From positions 24,625,506-24,689,505 of the forward strand of contig NC_035436.2 in assembly GCF_002127325.2 (NCBI RefSeq): DNA of 64,000 nucleotides, in the 5' to 3' direction. Position 1 is the stretch's first letter, and each line of letters opens with the position of its first letter. Of the stretch, positions 1 through 11,243 are shown in pieces. Both the position numbers and the translations under genes were made by a program. Origin of the DNA: Helianthus annuus (lineage: Eukaryota; Streptophyta; Magnoliopsida; Asterales; Asteraceae). A model generated the notes under the pieces. It searched no databases. It had not been told where the DNA came from and was given only the letters and a program-made list of their open reading frames with translations.

Positions 1-867
1 GTGCATTCATAGATATAATGTATATGGTTTCACACATGTATTTCCGGTTCCGATGTATTACACACGAGTGATATTGCTAAACTCATATCATATGTATTGT
101 ATCACATATGAGAAATCAAAAATAACATTTCCGTTCATGTATTACCGAACACGTGTACACCTTAATACAAGGTATTACACACGAGTGATACTGCTAAAAT
201 CATAATATATGTATCGTATCATGTATGATAGATCAAAAAATAACCGATTATGATGTATTACACATGTGCTTTAATATATATAATGTATATGGTTTCACAC
301 GTGTATTAATGAGTATGACGTATTACACGTGATTGATAATATCAAAATTGTAATATACTCGTTTGTTGATGCACGGTTACACGTGTGTATTAATGTTTAT
401 ATTACACATGTGTTACACATCAGTGATATTAATGGTATATATTACACTTGTATGTTCATGCACCGTTGCACACGTGTACACCTTAACATATTGTATCACA
501 CACGAGTGATATTGCTAAACTCATATTATATGTATTGCACACGTGTACACCTTAACATATTGTATAACACATGTACGTTCATATATATGTAATGTATATG
601 GTTTCATACATGAATTTCTGATTATTATTTATTACACATGATTGGTATTATCAAAATTGTAATAGAGTCGTTTGTTGATGCACTGTATATATGATGTGTT
701 ACACATGAATGGTATTGATAGCTTATAATACACTTTTATGTTAAGGTATTGTTGCACACATGTAGTACATGCGTGTATCAATTTTGGGCTATATAATGAT
801 ATTTTTGGGAATATGTTAATGATATGGAACATGATATAATTTACTTTTGTCATGCGCAGCAAAAAAA
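1..867. repeat. Palindrome-rich non-coding leader of the MULE
   Basis: AT-rich DNA upstream of the ULP-like gene. It contains many copies of short self-complementary words such as ACACATGTGT, ACACGTGT and ATTACACACGAG, loosely arranged in repeats of 60-150 bp (for example near 55-110, 170-230, 470-560). No coding region is supported; the short ORFs here are made of repeat words. Confidence 0.6.
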
Positions 868-1529
868 ATGGCACGACCCAGCAAAGGAGAAACCAATGAA
901 GACGCCAAACCTAAACAGTCAACCCCTAGTAAGAACACAATCAAGAAATTGACAGTTGTGTATAAACCAAAAGACGGAAACAAGAAAACGGTTGAAGTGC
1001 AAAACAAGGAAAACAACGCTGAAAATAAGATCAAAGATGTTAAAGACATAAACGTGGACGACGCCGAAAACAAAGTTGAAAATCAAACCAATGAAAACAA
1101 AGCTGCTAGCGACAAAGAAGTTGGTATGTTATAATTTTGTAACAGTTAAACATGCACATTAGTTTATTTTGAAAAAAACACTACGATTGATATTTGTAAT
1201 AATGTTAAAATATATGTTCTTATTGTTTACAGACACAAATACTATACTCAAGAAAGCAAGGAGACCCCGAACGTGTCAAAGGATAAAATTAATAAATCTG
1301 CAAACAAAGGTTAGACATCATGTATATTACACGTGTTATATATATGTAATATATTACATGTGTTGAATAGTATGTAATATTACACATGTGTTATTAACTG
1401 TACATTAGCATGATATTAATGACAACTTAGGGCCCCTTACAACTTATTATATGTTTGTATTGAAATACACACGTGTAATCAAATGTAAACGTATCGCACA
1501 CGTATATGTAATGCACGAGGAGGACACAT

Positions 1530-1960
1530 GTGTAATAATGACACATGTGTAATAATACACACGTGTATGACACATACACATGTATAATATTACACATGTG
1601 CACTACAACATTTTTTTATCGCGATAATCATTGTAAACGTGTAATCATCGTTCGAATCGAACGAGTTTTTGGTTAAAACGAATCGAATTTCGGCTGATTT
1701 CGGACTGAATCGATTAATTTTCAGTGAATTTCGAATCGTTTCGGTGTGATGTTTGTAATTTATAAACTGCGGACAAAATTTTGTGATTTTGGACAAAAAC
1801 AGCGGACTGTTTATGTCATAACTGTGCCGCAGAACTGAATATAAAAAAGACATAAACTGTTGAGATTTATCAATGATTTCGATGTAAACCTGTTGAGTTT
1901 AGATCATTTTTGTTGAATCATAGACTGCTCACAATCGATTCCGGTTAGTTTCTATGAAAG
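1530..1960. repeat. ~400-bp intronic repeat, copy 1 (copy 2 at 5330-5960)
   Basis: Starts with palindromes (CACATGTGTAATAAT), then a run reading TACAACATTTTTTTATC, then a stretch rich in AATCGAA/TTTCGGT words (CGAACGAG, ACGAATCGAATTTCGG). The same order recurs in a later intron of the same gene. Both copies end near a shared TCATAGACTGCT...CAATCGAT sequence. Confidence 0.7.
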
Positions 1961-3277
1961 TTTTTAAAGTTTTCAGAAAAGTTTTATTGATATCGGTTTG
2001 ATTTGGTGCGATTATCAAACTGTTTGAGCATGTTTACAGTGATTACAGTCGTTTATCAGTTTCAATCAAGTTTTCATCAATCTTAGATACTTCATGTTCA
2101 CATAATATTCATATTCATGTTAACGTGATGTTTTTATCATTTTAATAACTAAACTATTATTTGTATGTAGAAGACAAAGACAACTCAGCTGGGGCCAAAA
2201 AGTGAAAACGTTCAACAGCAAAAAATAAAGATGTTAAAAAAAGTAAGTCTGAAGAGAATATTAAATGGTGCTCGATACGAACACGTACATCTCCACGACA
2301 GATGTATTTGGGAATAAAGGGTTTGTCAAAAAAACAGCGAGATGCTGTAAGAAGTTTGGGATTTGGAAAATTACTATCATTCCAAGTTGATGGGATTCCT
2401 TCAAAACTTGGCCACTTCGTAGTTGACAACTTCGATCCCGAAGAAATGGCGATAAATCTGGGAAGTGACATTATTAAGGTAGACGACGACTCAATCCACC
2501 AACTGCTTGGAGTACCAAACAGTGGAGTCATTTTGGAAACTCTAAAGTACAAAAGGAACTTCACTGGAAATGCTAAGAGTTGGAAAGCCATGTATGAAGG
2601 GTCTTATGTTACAACATCTCAAGTAGTATCCCGGATGCACGATAACGGCGACGATGATGGCATTATGTTCAAGCTAGATTTCTTAACATTATTCATTACC
2701 ACTATTGTCGAAGCTCAAGATCATGGGAAGTGCAAGCTCGAATTTCTACACCACATCGATGATGATACCGACCTGTCTGACATTAATTGGTGTTCATACA
2801 TCACCCGTTTAATCAAAAACTGTAAAAATGGTTGGAAAAGATGTGATAAGAATTCATTTTTCACAGGCGCATTGACAATCTTAGTGGTAAGTGCTGTTTG
2901 ATACATATAATATATATTATTATCTATGCACTACATATATGTTTTGATAATTAACATCATCGCTAACTCATATACAATGTAACAAAAAAATGCAGCTGTT
3001 GTATGTCGACAGATTTAACGTACCACCGTTGAATGTAGAACGCACGACAACCCCATTGAAATTCTGGACAATGGAAAGATTACGGTCGAGGGCAAAACTT
3101 GAGATAAAAAATGGAGGTTTCGGCAAGGGATGTTTGAGGGATCAGTACTTGGACTTGAATGGGGATGAAAGTGAAGATGAACATGGAAATAAAGACACAC
3201 CACAAGATTTGACGGTATGATATATAAACATGTGTAATGATTATTAATACGTGTTGAACACATAGAGTTGTTTTAGT

Positions 3278-3693
3278 GTATTGCACATGCACATTCATAA
3301 TGCATTTGCAATGTGTTACACACGTGCATTCAGAATATGGTATATTTAGTATATTATATTGGATATAATCAGTATTACACGTGTGTATCATATGCACATA
3401 AGCATACGTGCATGTTTAACATACCGAAGTTATTGCACGTGTGTAATATACATGATGTGTACTACACGTGTATTATTACACATGTGTACTACAGTTTTTT
3501 CTTTCTTTTTTTTTAATATAAAAATGTAATGCACATGCGCATTCATAATGCATTTGCAATGTGTTACACACGTGCATTCAGGATATGGTATATCTAAATA
3601 TATTTATATTGGATATAATCAGTATCACACGTGTGTATCATATGCACACATGCATACGTGAATGTTTAACATACCAAATTTAATGCACATGTG

Positions 3694-3733
<40 letters not shown>

Positions 3734-4010
3734 TGTACTACACATGTTAATTATTACACATGTGTACTAATTTTTTTATATACAAATGTATTGCACATGC
3801 GCATTCATAATGCATTTGCAATGTGTTACACATGTCCATTCAGTTACGGTATATTTAGTATATTATATTGGATATAATCAGTATTACACATGTGCATTAT
3901 ATGCACATACGCATACGTGTATGTTTAACATACCGAAGTTAATGCACGTGTGTAATATATATGATGTGTACTACACATGCGTATTATTACGCATGTGTAC
4001 TACTTTTTTT
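3278..4010. repeat. Three tandem ~250-bp repeats in the ULP-like gene intron 3215-4402
   Basis: Units begin near 3278, 3528 and 3788. Each contains TTCATAATGCATTTGCAATG, then a GGATATAATCAGTAT segment, then TTTAACATACC and a TACACATGTGTACTA palindrome. Copies differ by a few substitutions and by an (AT)n expansion in unit 2 (about 3698-3730). Confidence 0.8.
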
Positions 4011-4192
4011 TGTGATTTATATAAAAACTAGCGATTTTTTAATTAAAAAACTGTAAAAAAAAATTGGTGTGTTTTTTACGCTTTTTTTTTTTAATTAGTT
4101 TTCGAGTTTCGCATTAAAAGTGGTTTTTCATTTCGGTTGCATTAACACGTGTGTTTATTGTATTTTATTTTATTATAATCTTATTTATTTAT

Positions 4193-4285
4193 TTACTACT
4201 ACTACTACTACTATTATTATTATTATTATTATTATTACTTTGTTGTTATTATTATTAATATTATTATTATTATTATATATTTTTT
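4193..4285. repeat. Trinucleotide microsatellite (CTA)n/(TTA)n
   Basis: A run of ACT/CTA triplets passes into ATT/TTA triplets inside an intron of the ULP-like gene. Simple sequence with no coding value. Confidence 0.85.
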
Positions 4286-5329
4286 TCGCATGTTCATTCA
4301 GAATAATATGGTCAGTGTGATATATTAAAATGACGTTATATTACATGTGTATGTGTTATGTTATAAGTTTAATGTTATTAGTTATATTTGTTTTTTTAAC
4401 AGGGACATGTCACAAAGCTAGACGCTTTGTTCAAGAATATAGCACGTGACAAAAAACTGGTTGAAAAAGCTTTGTGTGAAGCATGTTCGTCCTTCCCAGA
4501 TATTCATGAAATAAAAAGTTTCGTAGACAAATACAAATCTGTATATGTAGATACAGTGGATATCGGGGAACAAAATGCACAAAGTGACTGGACCCAGTTT
4601 GTGGAAGAAAATGTCGGAGAGATTATTGCAAAGGTCGACAGCATTGGCCAGAAAAGGAAAAAAAGAGACAACACAGAGCCGAGCTTCAGCCTTGGCATTA
4701 GCTCACAAGAATCCGAGGACGAGCCAGCTCGTATGTGTGAACTAGTTGAAATCAACGAACCGATGACAAATGAAGAGCAGCTAGTTTGGATGTACATGTT
4801 GGAGATCGATAAAGAAAAAAGTGAAGCAGATAAGAAAAAGTCACCAAAGAAAGAGTTACCGAAAACAACATCAAAGGGAGTGTATGTAACAGATGACGAA
4901 CAAGAACAAATGGAAGCAGAAGGGTCAGAAGTACAACCTTCATTTTTGTAAGTATTATAACGCATGTTCAATATAATAGTTTACATATAACATGAACATG
5001 TTCACATACACGTACGTGTTGTGTATAACAGCAAAGAAATCTTCGAAACGGGATATGGATTACAATTAAAGGCGTACCTGATGACACACATGATACCGGG
5101 AAAACAAGTGTATGGAAACACCATAGACTGTTGGGCAGCTGTGCTGAACTACCAGGAAAGAAATAAAAGCACCGGAACGCCTAGACGGTTATTTTGCTAC
5201 TCATCGACATTTGTAAGTATGGAATACGTGTATGCATATATATATATATATATTTATGTGTACGGCAATTACAAATTTGATATTAGTCATTGTTTCGGTG
5301 ATTTTTTTTTACATGTTTTTTTTTTTAAT

Positions 5330-5960
5330 CGTACACATGTGTAATAATACACACCTGTAGTACACATACACATGTGTAATATTACACATGCGAACTACAA
5401 CATTTTTTTATCTCGTTATTAGTTGTAATCGTGTAAGTATTGTTCAAATCGAACGAGTTTCGGTGAAAACGAATCGAATTTCGGTTGTTTTCGGACTGAA
5501 CCGATTGATTTCGGTGAATTTTGAATCGTTTCAGTGTGGTGTTTGTGATTTCTAAGATGTTTACATTGATTGTATCATTGTTTCGATCGTTTTCGGTTAA
5601 AATTTGGCTGATTTAAACGAGTTTGAACACGTGTCCTTTTTTCAATCTGTTTCGGTGAAGCTGTTTCATTGAGTTTTATTAAAAAAATACACGTCACTAT
5701 TCAAATCAGATTAAAACCAAAACAGATTTAACTGTACTCGAAATTTAGATATGTTATGATTTTAGAAACTCCAATAAATCATAAGTCAGTTGCTGATAGT
5801 ATTTAAGGGTGTTGCTGAATCGAACTTAAAATTTTGTGATTTCAGACAAAAAACTGCAGACTGTTTATATCATAACTGTGTTGCAGATCTGAGTCTGAAA
5901 AGGATAGAAACTGTTGAGAGTATTTCTGTTGAATCATAGACTGCTTACAATCGATTTCAG
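5330..5960. repeat. ~400-bp intronic repeat, copy 2 (copy 1 at 1530-1960)
   Basis: Diverged second copy, in the intron 5213-6001, of the module at 1530-1960. It has the same palindrome block, TACAACATTTTTTTATC, the ACGAATCGAATTTCGG words and the closing TCATAGACTGCT segment, with extra sequence inserted at about 5560-5820. Confidence 0.7.
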
Positions 5961-6979
5961 TTATTATATAACTGGCAACGTTAACTTTATTTTATTACAT
6001 AGATCCCGTAGATGCTAACTGGTATAAAAACGATGGAGTCAAGATCGAGAGCTTTTAAAAACAGTTTGCTTGCAGTGGTAGATGGTCAGCTAGACAAAAT
6101 GGATCTCACATCATATGACGTCATCATTTTCCCAATGTTTGAACACCACCATTTTTACCTGGTGTGCTTTGACATGAATTGTCCAGCTATTGAAGTCATT
6201 GACAACATGCACAAGGAAAATTGTTGGGTTTCGCTGAAGGACGATCCAAAATTTCTATCAAAAGGGACGCCGTGTAAAGTTGTAAGTGTACAACAATCTT
6301 GAAAATTTAATGTATAATTCATATATGTAATGCGTGTTATATTTAATATATGTTTAATGATTGATTTATTGAATGCAGAGGCCCATATTTTCTGCTTACT
6401 TGAAAGAAGTGAAACACCCAAAGGCCCTATCTATACCACATGTAGCCCCGAGACGAAGAGTGATTGACTGGGGAACAAGGGAAAACTTCACAGATTGTGG
6501 AATATTTGCCATGAGGCACATGGAGGCCTACTTTGGAAGTAGCAAGCCACTTAATTGCGGGTTCAACAATAAAGAATCGGAACAACAAGAACAAATAAAA
6601 AATCTCAGAATGAAGTATGCTGCGAAGATACTGCTTTCAGATGCGAATCTGCTCAAACGAAAGGTGATTGAAGATGCGAGGAAAGTAGCGGACAAAAAGA
6701 AAGTCGCCTGATAGTTACGGTCATTAACACTTTATTTTGTTGGTTACAAACCACTAATGTTCGTGTGTAATAAGTTGTTAGACCTTACTTTTGGTGTTTA
6801 GATCATGTTATACTGTTGAATGACTTAGGTGTTTAGCATGTGTGGCTACACCCGTTAGGTAGTGGTATGTCTATGGTTCATACAATATATGTGGTTTATT
6901 AGTGGTTTACGTATGCTATAAAACATATATATCACGCGTGTGTAAATCAAACCTTTGATCACACACATATGTATGGTAA

Positions 6980-7690
6980 AAAAAACCATGGCACTGCGTT
7001 GAATAAATGTGAAATATAAAACTAGCGTTGAATAAATGTGAAATATAAAACTAAATCGAAGACAGGTACCATACATATGATGTAATATTGAATACAGAAC
7101 GAATCACTGTGTATATGTAAAAAAAATATATGTTTGCACATGTGTAACAATAAACTATCACACACATGTGTAATATAAAAGGAAAACATGTATCATACAT
7201 ATGATGTAATATCGAATACAAAAAAAAAATAAAAAAAAAACGGAAAAAAAAAACGAATCACTACGTATATGTAATACAAAAAACCATATTTAGTTATAGG
7301 AAAACATCATTTTGCACATGTGTAATAATAAAATATAATACACATGTGTAATATAAAACTAAATCGAAAACAGGTATAATACATATGATGTAATGTTGAA
7401 TACAAAAACGAGACACTACGTATATGTAATAAAAAAAACCATATTTAGTTAATTTTTTTTGCAGATATGTAATAATAAGATATCATACACATGTGTAATA
7501 TAAAAGGAAAACAGGTATCATACATATGATGTAATATTGAATACAAAACGAATCACTACATATATGTAATACAAAAAAAAAAAAAAAAAGAAGAGCAAAA
7601 AAAATATATTTAGTTTTAAAAACATCTTTTTTTGCACATGTGTAATATTAAACTATCATATACATGTGTATTAAAAAACTAAATCGAAAC
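6980..7690. repeat. Degenerate tandem repeats between the two MULE genes
   Basis: About four units of 150-180 bp. Each holds TTGCACATGTGTAATA-like and ACACATGTGTAATATAAA words, then ATACATATGATGTAAT, then ACGTATATGTAATA and an A-rich run. The stretch forms the shared 3' flank of the two convergent genes. No ORF is supported. Confidence 0.7.
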
Positions 7691-7876
7691 CAGAAAGTAT
7701 ATTTTGCATTTATGCAATATAAAGTCAAACATGACATAAACCAGAATTATCAACATAGGTACGAGGTCTAAAACACAGTTATTATTGCAAGTACGTACAA
7801 TGAGTAAAACGTAAAAAACATAAAATGTATGTAAACGTAATTCATAATGACCAGCAGATTAACAACCAACGCCAAC

Positions 7877-10800
7877 TTAACGACCAGAACCAGATACGGC
7901 TGCAGCCTCTTTAGCAGCAGCTGCTGCCGCCTCTTTAGCAGCTTGCACTTTCGCACAGTTACGTTTATCATGATCATACACATACTTGTTACATCGATGA
8001 CATAAACGCGGGTTCTTTTTGTGGTTCTCTACAGCTTTCTCTCCCGGACCAATTAGCCGCTTGTTGGTGCCACACCCTTTATTCCTGATGCCTTGTGGTG
8101 GGTGAATAGTAACTTCAACGTTTTCGGGCTGCCCGATGATATCACTTATAACCGCACTCTTATTGTTACAATCTGGTTCAGATGGAAACTCCTCGTATAT
8201 GATATCTCTGATCTCTCTTATTTGTGTAGATAGTGCAGACAGTTTGTCAGGTTTACGTCTCAAACGGATAGTACACTGACCAATCAAATCAAATATCTCG
8301 TTCCTTATTACAGACTCTGGGTCATTGTCAGCTGCATATCTATTTGAAATAGCATGAACCCTGTTTGGAAGCACATCCCTATCCCACCGGCTGGACTGAT
8401 ATTTATCAGGAATCTTATCAATCTGGTTGAACCTGAATACACAAAAAACATGCCTACACAAGTAGCCGTTACGAGTGAAACACATACACGTACAAGAAAC
8501 CGTGTTATCGCGCACATCAAGTTCAACCTACACGTAAAAATAACGATGGTCAGATTAATTAAAAAATGTATATTTAAAAAATGTCAAATCAACAAACAGT
8601 TAAAAAGTGTTTGGTTGGATTGAATACACATGTGCAACATATACTTACGGTTAGTATGCACATGTGTAATGCATTATGGTAATGTTAATACATATTACAC
8701 ATACATTGGCAGTTAATATTATAAATTAGTCAGAATAAATCAGAATTCATCATAAAAAAAACATAAGAAAAGAAAAGAATGTTGGTACCTTATATTCATT
8801 GACAATTTTGCAACTCTTGTTCGTATGTGCAATAGTATAGAACTTAATACCATCAAGTTCCTCGCATCTAATTATAAAACAGTGTGTCAATCCTTTGTAA
8901 ATCTCCTTCTGCACTTCTAGGAATATTGTACGGGTGTATATATCAAAGGCATGCATCTCTATAGGAATCTTGTTAGGCATAAACGGCGTTGTCGTGTTAC
9001 TGTCAAACTCTGCTTGGCGCTGCTTCTGACGCTGACCATCGATTGCTGTATCAAAACACATCATGAACTGCACCAAAGTATTGGTTCCACCGGAATGTAC
9101 TTTAAACAGCGCGTTCGAGCTCTCGCATCTAGACGTTGTTTTCATCAAACAACACATAGGAACCTCTCGAAAATAGCAAGGGACCCATTGATCACGAATG
9201 GAAAACATTTCATTCAACCAGTTATTATCACTCAACTCTAAGCCGTTCATAAGTATCTGCCATCTTTCTTCAAATTCTGCAGGTGTGATAAACAGGTTCC
9301 ATACCAATTTGTGTATCGATTTACGTAGATCAGCATTTGATGATGAGTCACCCGATATCTATAAATTATCAACAACAGTTTAGCACAATCAGATTATATA
9401 AAACACAAATTTATATTATAATATGAAGTATTGTGTAATGGTATACAAACAGTAACCAAAAAAAAAGGCTGTACACATATGAATGTGATCATACCTTAGC
9501 AGGTATCTTTTTAACAATATGCCACATGCACAACCGATGTATTGACTTGTCAAAGACAGCAGCAACAGCCTGTTTCATGGATGCGTCTTGATCGGTTAAG
9601 GTCAACAACGGTTGTTTTTTATGAGCTTTGAGGAACATTTTAAGTAACCATATGTAAGACTCGATAGTTTCGTCATATATAAGTCCTGCCCCAAATGTCA
9701 CACATTTTTTATGATGGTCCACACCCGTAAAAGGCACGAAGATCATTTTATACCTGATAAAAAAACAGGAAACACGTCATAAATATACATATGATAATGC
9801 AGGTTGTATTACACATTGAAAAAAAACATTAGATACCGTATATACATTAAATCAGTGTTACATGTGTGTTATATAACATATTGAAAATAATAAAAAAAAA
9901 ACTTACAGGTTTGTATGATATGTTGCATCAAAACCTAGAACGTCACCAAACGCCTCGTAGTTACATTTCGACACATCATCAGCCCAAAACAATGACCTTA
10001 ACTCATTTCCAACTACCGTAAACTCAAAGAAGAAGTTGGGAAAATTCGATTTACGAGCATTCATCGTATCGACAATCATTTGTGCGTCTCGTTCACCAAT
10101 AAAAAGTCGTATATCCCTAGCAGCATTTTTGTAATCTGTTTTAGTACCACGAACATTCTGGTGGCCACCTTTCAGTGAACATTGTAGCCTATGTGCAACA
10201 GTTGCACCAATTTTATTTAGGCTTAGCTTGTGAATAAATTGTTGATCAAAGAAATCGAGCTTCCTTCTTTTTTTCGTGAATTCCATGTTGTCTGTATCGA
10301 CAAGAGAATGGTTGTGCGCTTCGACGAATCCATATAGACAAAACTTTGATGTTATAGGATCCACACTTAATTTGATACGTGCCTTGCAATTTGTCACTTT
10401 GAACCTGCTTCGACGACAATTTGAAACAGCAATAACAGTACTCGAGTCAAAATCTTGCAGCTTTGGTTTACCAGCCCTGTTACACAAAATATATTTTTGT
10501 GTGACGATGCCTTGAACTCGTTTTGTAGCGCCTATTCGAGTAGAAAACCCAGATGCATCAGCATATGTGTCATACATATTGACAACATCGTCCCAAGTAT
10601 CATAGTAACGACCTAAAACAGGTTTTAACTCAACAGGAACATCAGGTATCCAATAGCTCGTTCCGCCTGGAGTGATATATATTTTGCTAGATACACGACC
10701 TATAAGATAATATGAGAAGTATTACATGACATTATCATTATACACACTAATAACAAAAAAAAATCACATACATGTATATCAGGCGTGTACAAACAATATA

Positions 10801-11243
10801 CAATAACATATTTAACATACACATGTGCATCATACACATAGTTAAATGATGTGGATGATATGTAACATGTACAATACATAAGAATGTATTACATACGTGT
10901 AATGGTACTAAATGTATTCAAGTTCATGTGTAAAAATGTTGTTGCGTATGTGAAATTATACAGTGGTTGTAAACATGCATATGAACAACAGAATTAATCA
11001 TATATAACACATAAACACAATATAACACACTTATGTAATATATTAATCATATATTATTATACCTCTGTGATCTACACCGGCAAATTGAACACCATCGGAA
11101 TGCAGAATAACAGAATTAGACGATGAATGACCAGCAGAACTCGAAGAAGCAACATCATGCGATTTCGTTTGTGAAGTATCATCTTCATACATAGGTCTTT
11201 TTCCTCGATCAACAGATACACTTGAACTGTAATCTGAATTCAT
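7877..11243 (-). CDS. MULE transposase (MURA / FAR1-FHY3 type), five exons, apparently intact
   Basis: Exons on the minus strand: 11243-11063, 10699-9907, 9753-9495, 9358-8789 and 8527-7877. All introns are GT-AG and phases match throughout, giving an open frame of 817 aa. Domains in order: a Ser-rich N-terminus; a FAR1-type DNA-binding region (CNRAGKP, then CRRSRFKVTNCKARI and EAHNHSL); the MULE DDE domain, with Asp in GFDATYHTN, Asp in LTDQDASM, the CMWH motif, and Glu in TSRCESSNALF; a SWIM zinc finger (CTCMCF...GYLCRH); and a C-terminal CCHC-like knuckle (CHRCNKYV...HDKRNC). The Ala-rich end precedes the stop at 7877-7879. The enzyme would bind the element's ends and catalyse cut-and-paste transposition in the nucleus. 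I see no break, so it may be active. A domesticated FAR1-like gene is less likely given the repeats and the partner gene. Confidence 0.85.

Larger units (their letters stand above)
868..6711 (+). pseudogene. ULP1-like (C48) cysteine peptidase gene of a MULE, interrupted
   Basis: Spliced gene related to SUMO-protease-like genes carried by plant MULEs. Exons with GT-AG borders: 868-1123 (Lys/Glu/Asn-rich), 2171-2886, 2996-3214, 4403-4947, 5032-5212, about 6002-6281 and 6379-6711. Phases agree for the first five. Exon 2171-2886 holds the conserved N-terminal part (GFGKLLSFQVDGIP, then SIHQLLGVP). Exons 6 to 8 hold the peptidase fold: catalytic His in HHHFYL (6150-6152), Asp in VIDNM (6201-6203) and Cys in FTDCGIF (6496-6498). 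The usual Gln six residues before the Cys is Arg here. Breaks: an in-frame TGA at 2203-2205, and exon 7 begins in one frame (WYKNDG) but continues in another (VVDGQLDKM), so a frameshift lies near 6050. The start is the first ATG of a Lys-rich frame and is not certain. SUMO-protease activity is doubtful. Confidence 0.75.

Noticed and set aside
1233..1309. Extra exon of the ULP-like gene after 1123
   Set aside because: It has GT-AG borders, but including it breaks the phase, while joining 1123 directly to 2171 keeps the frame.
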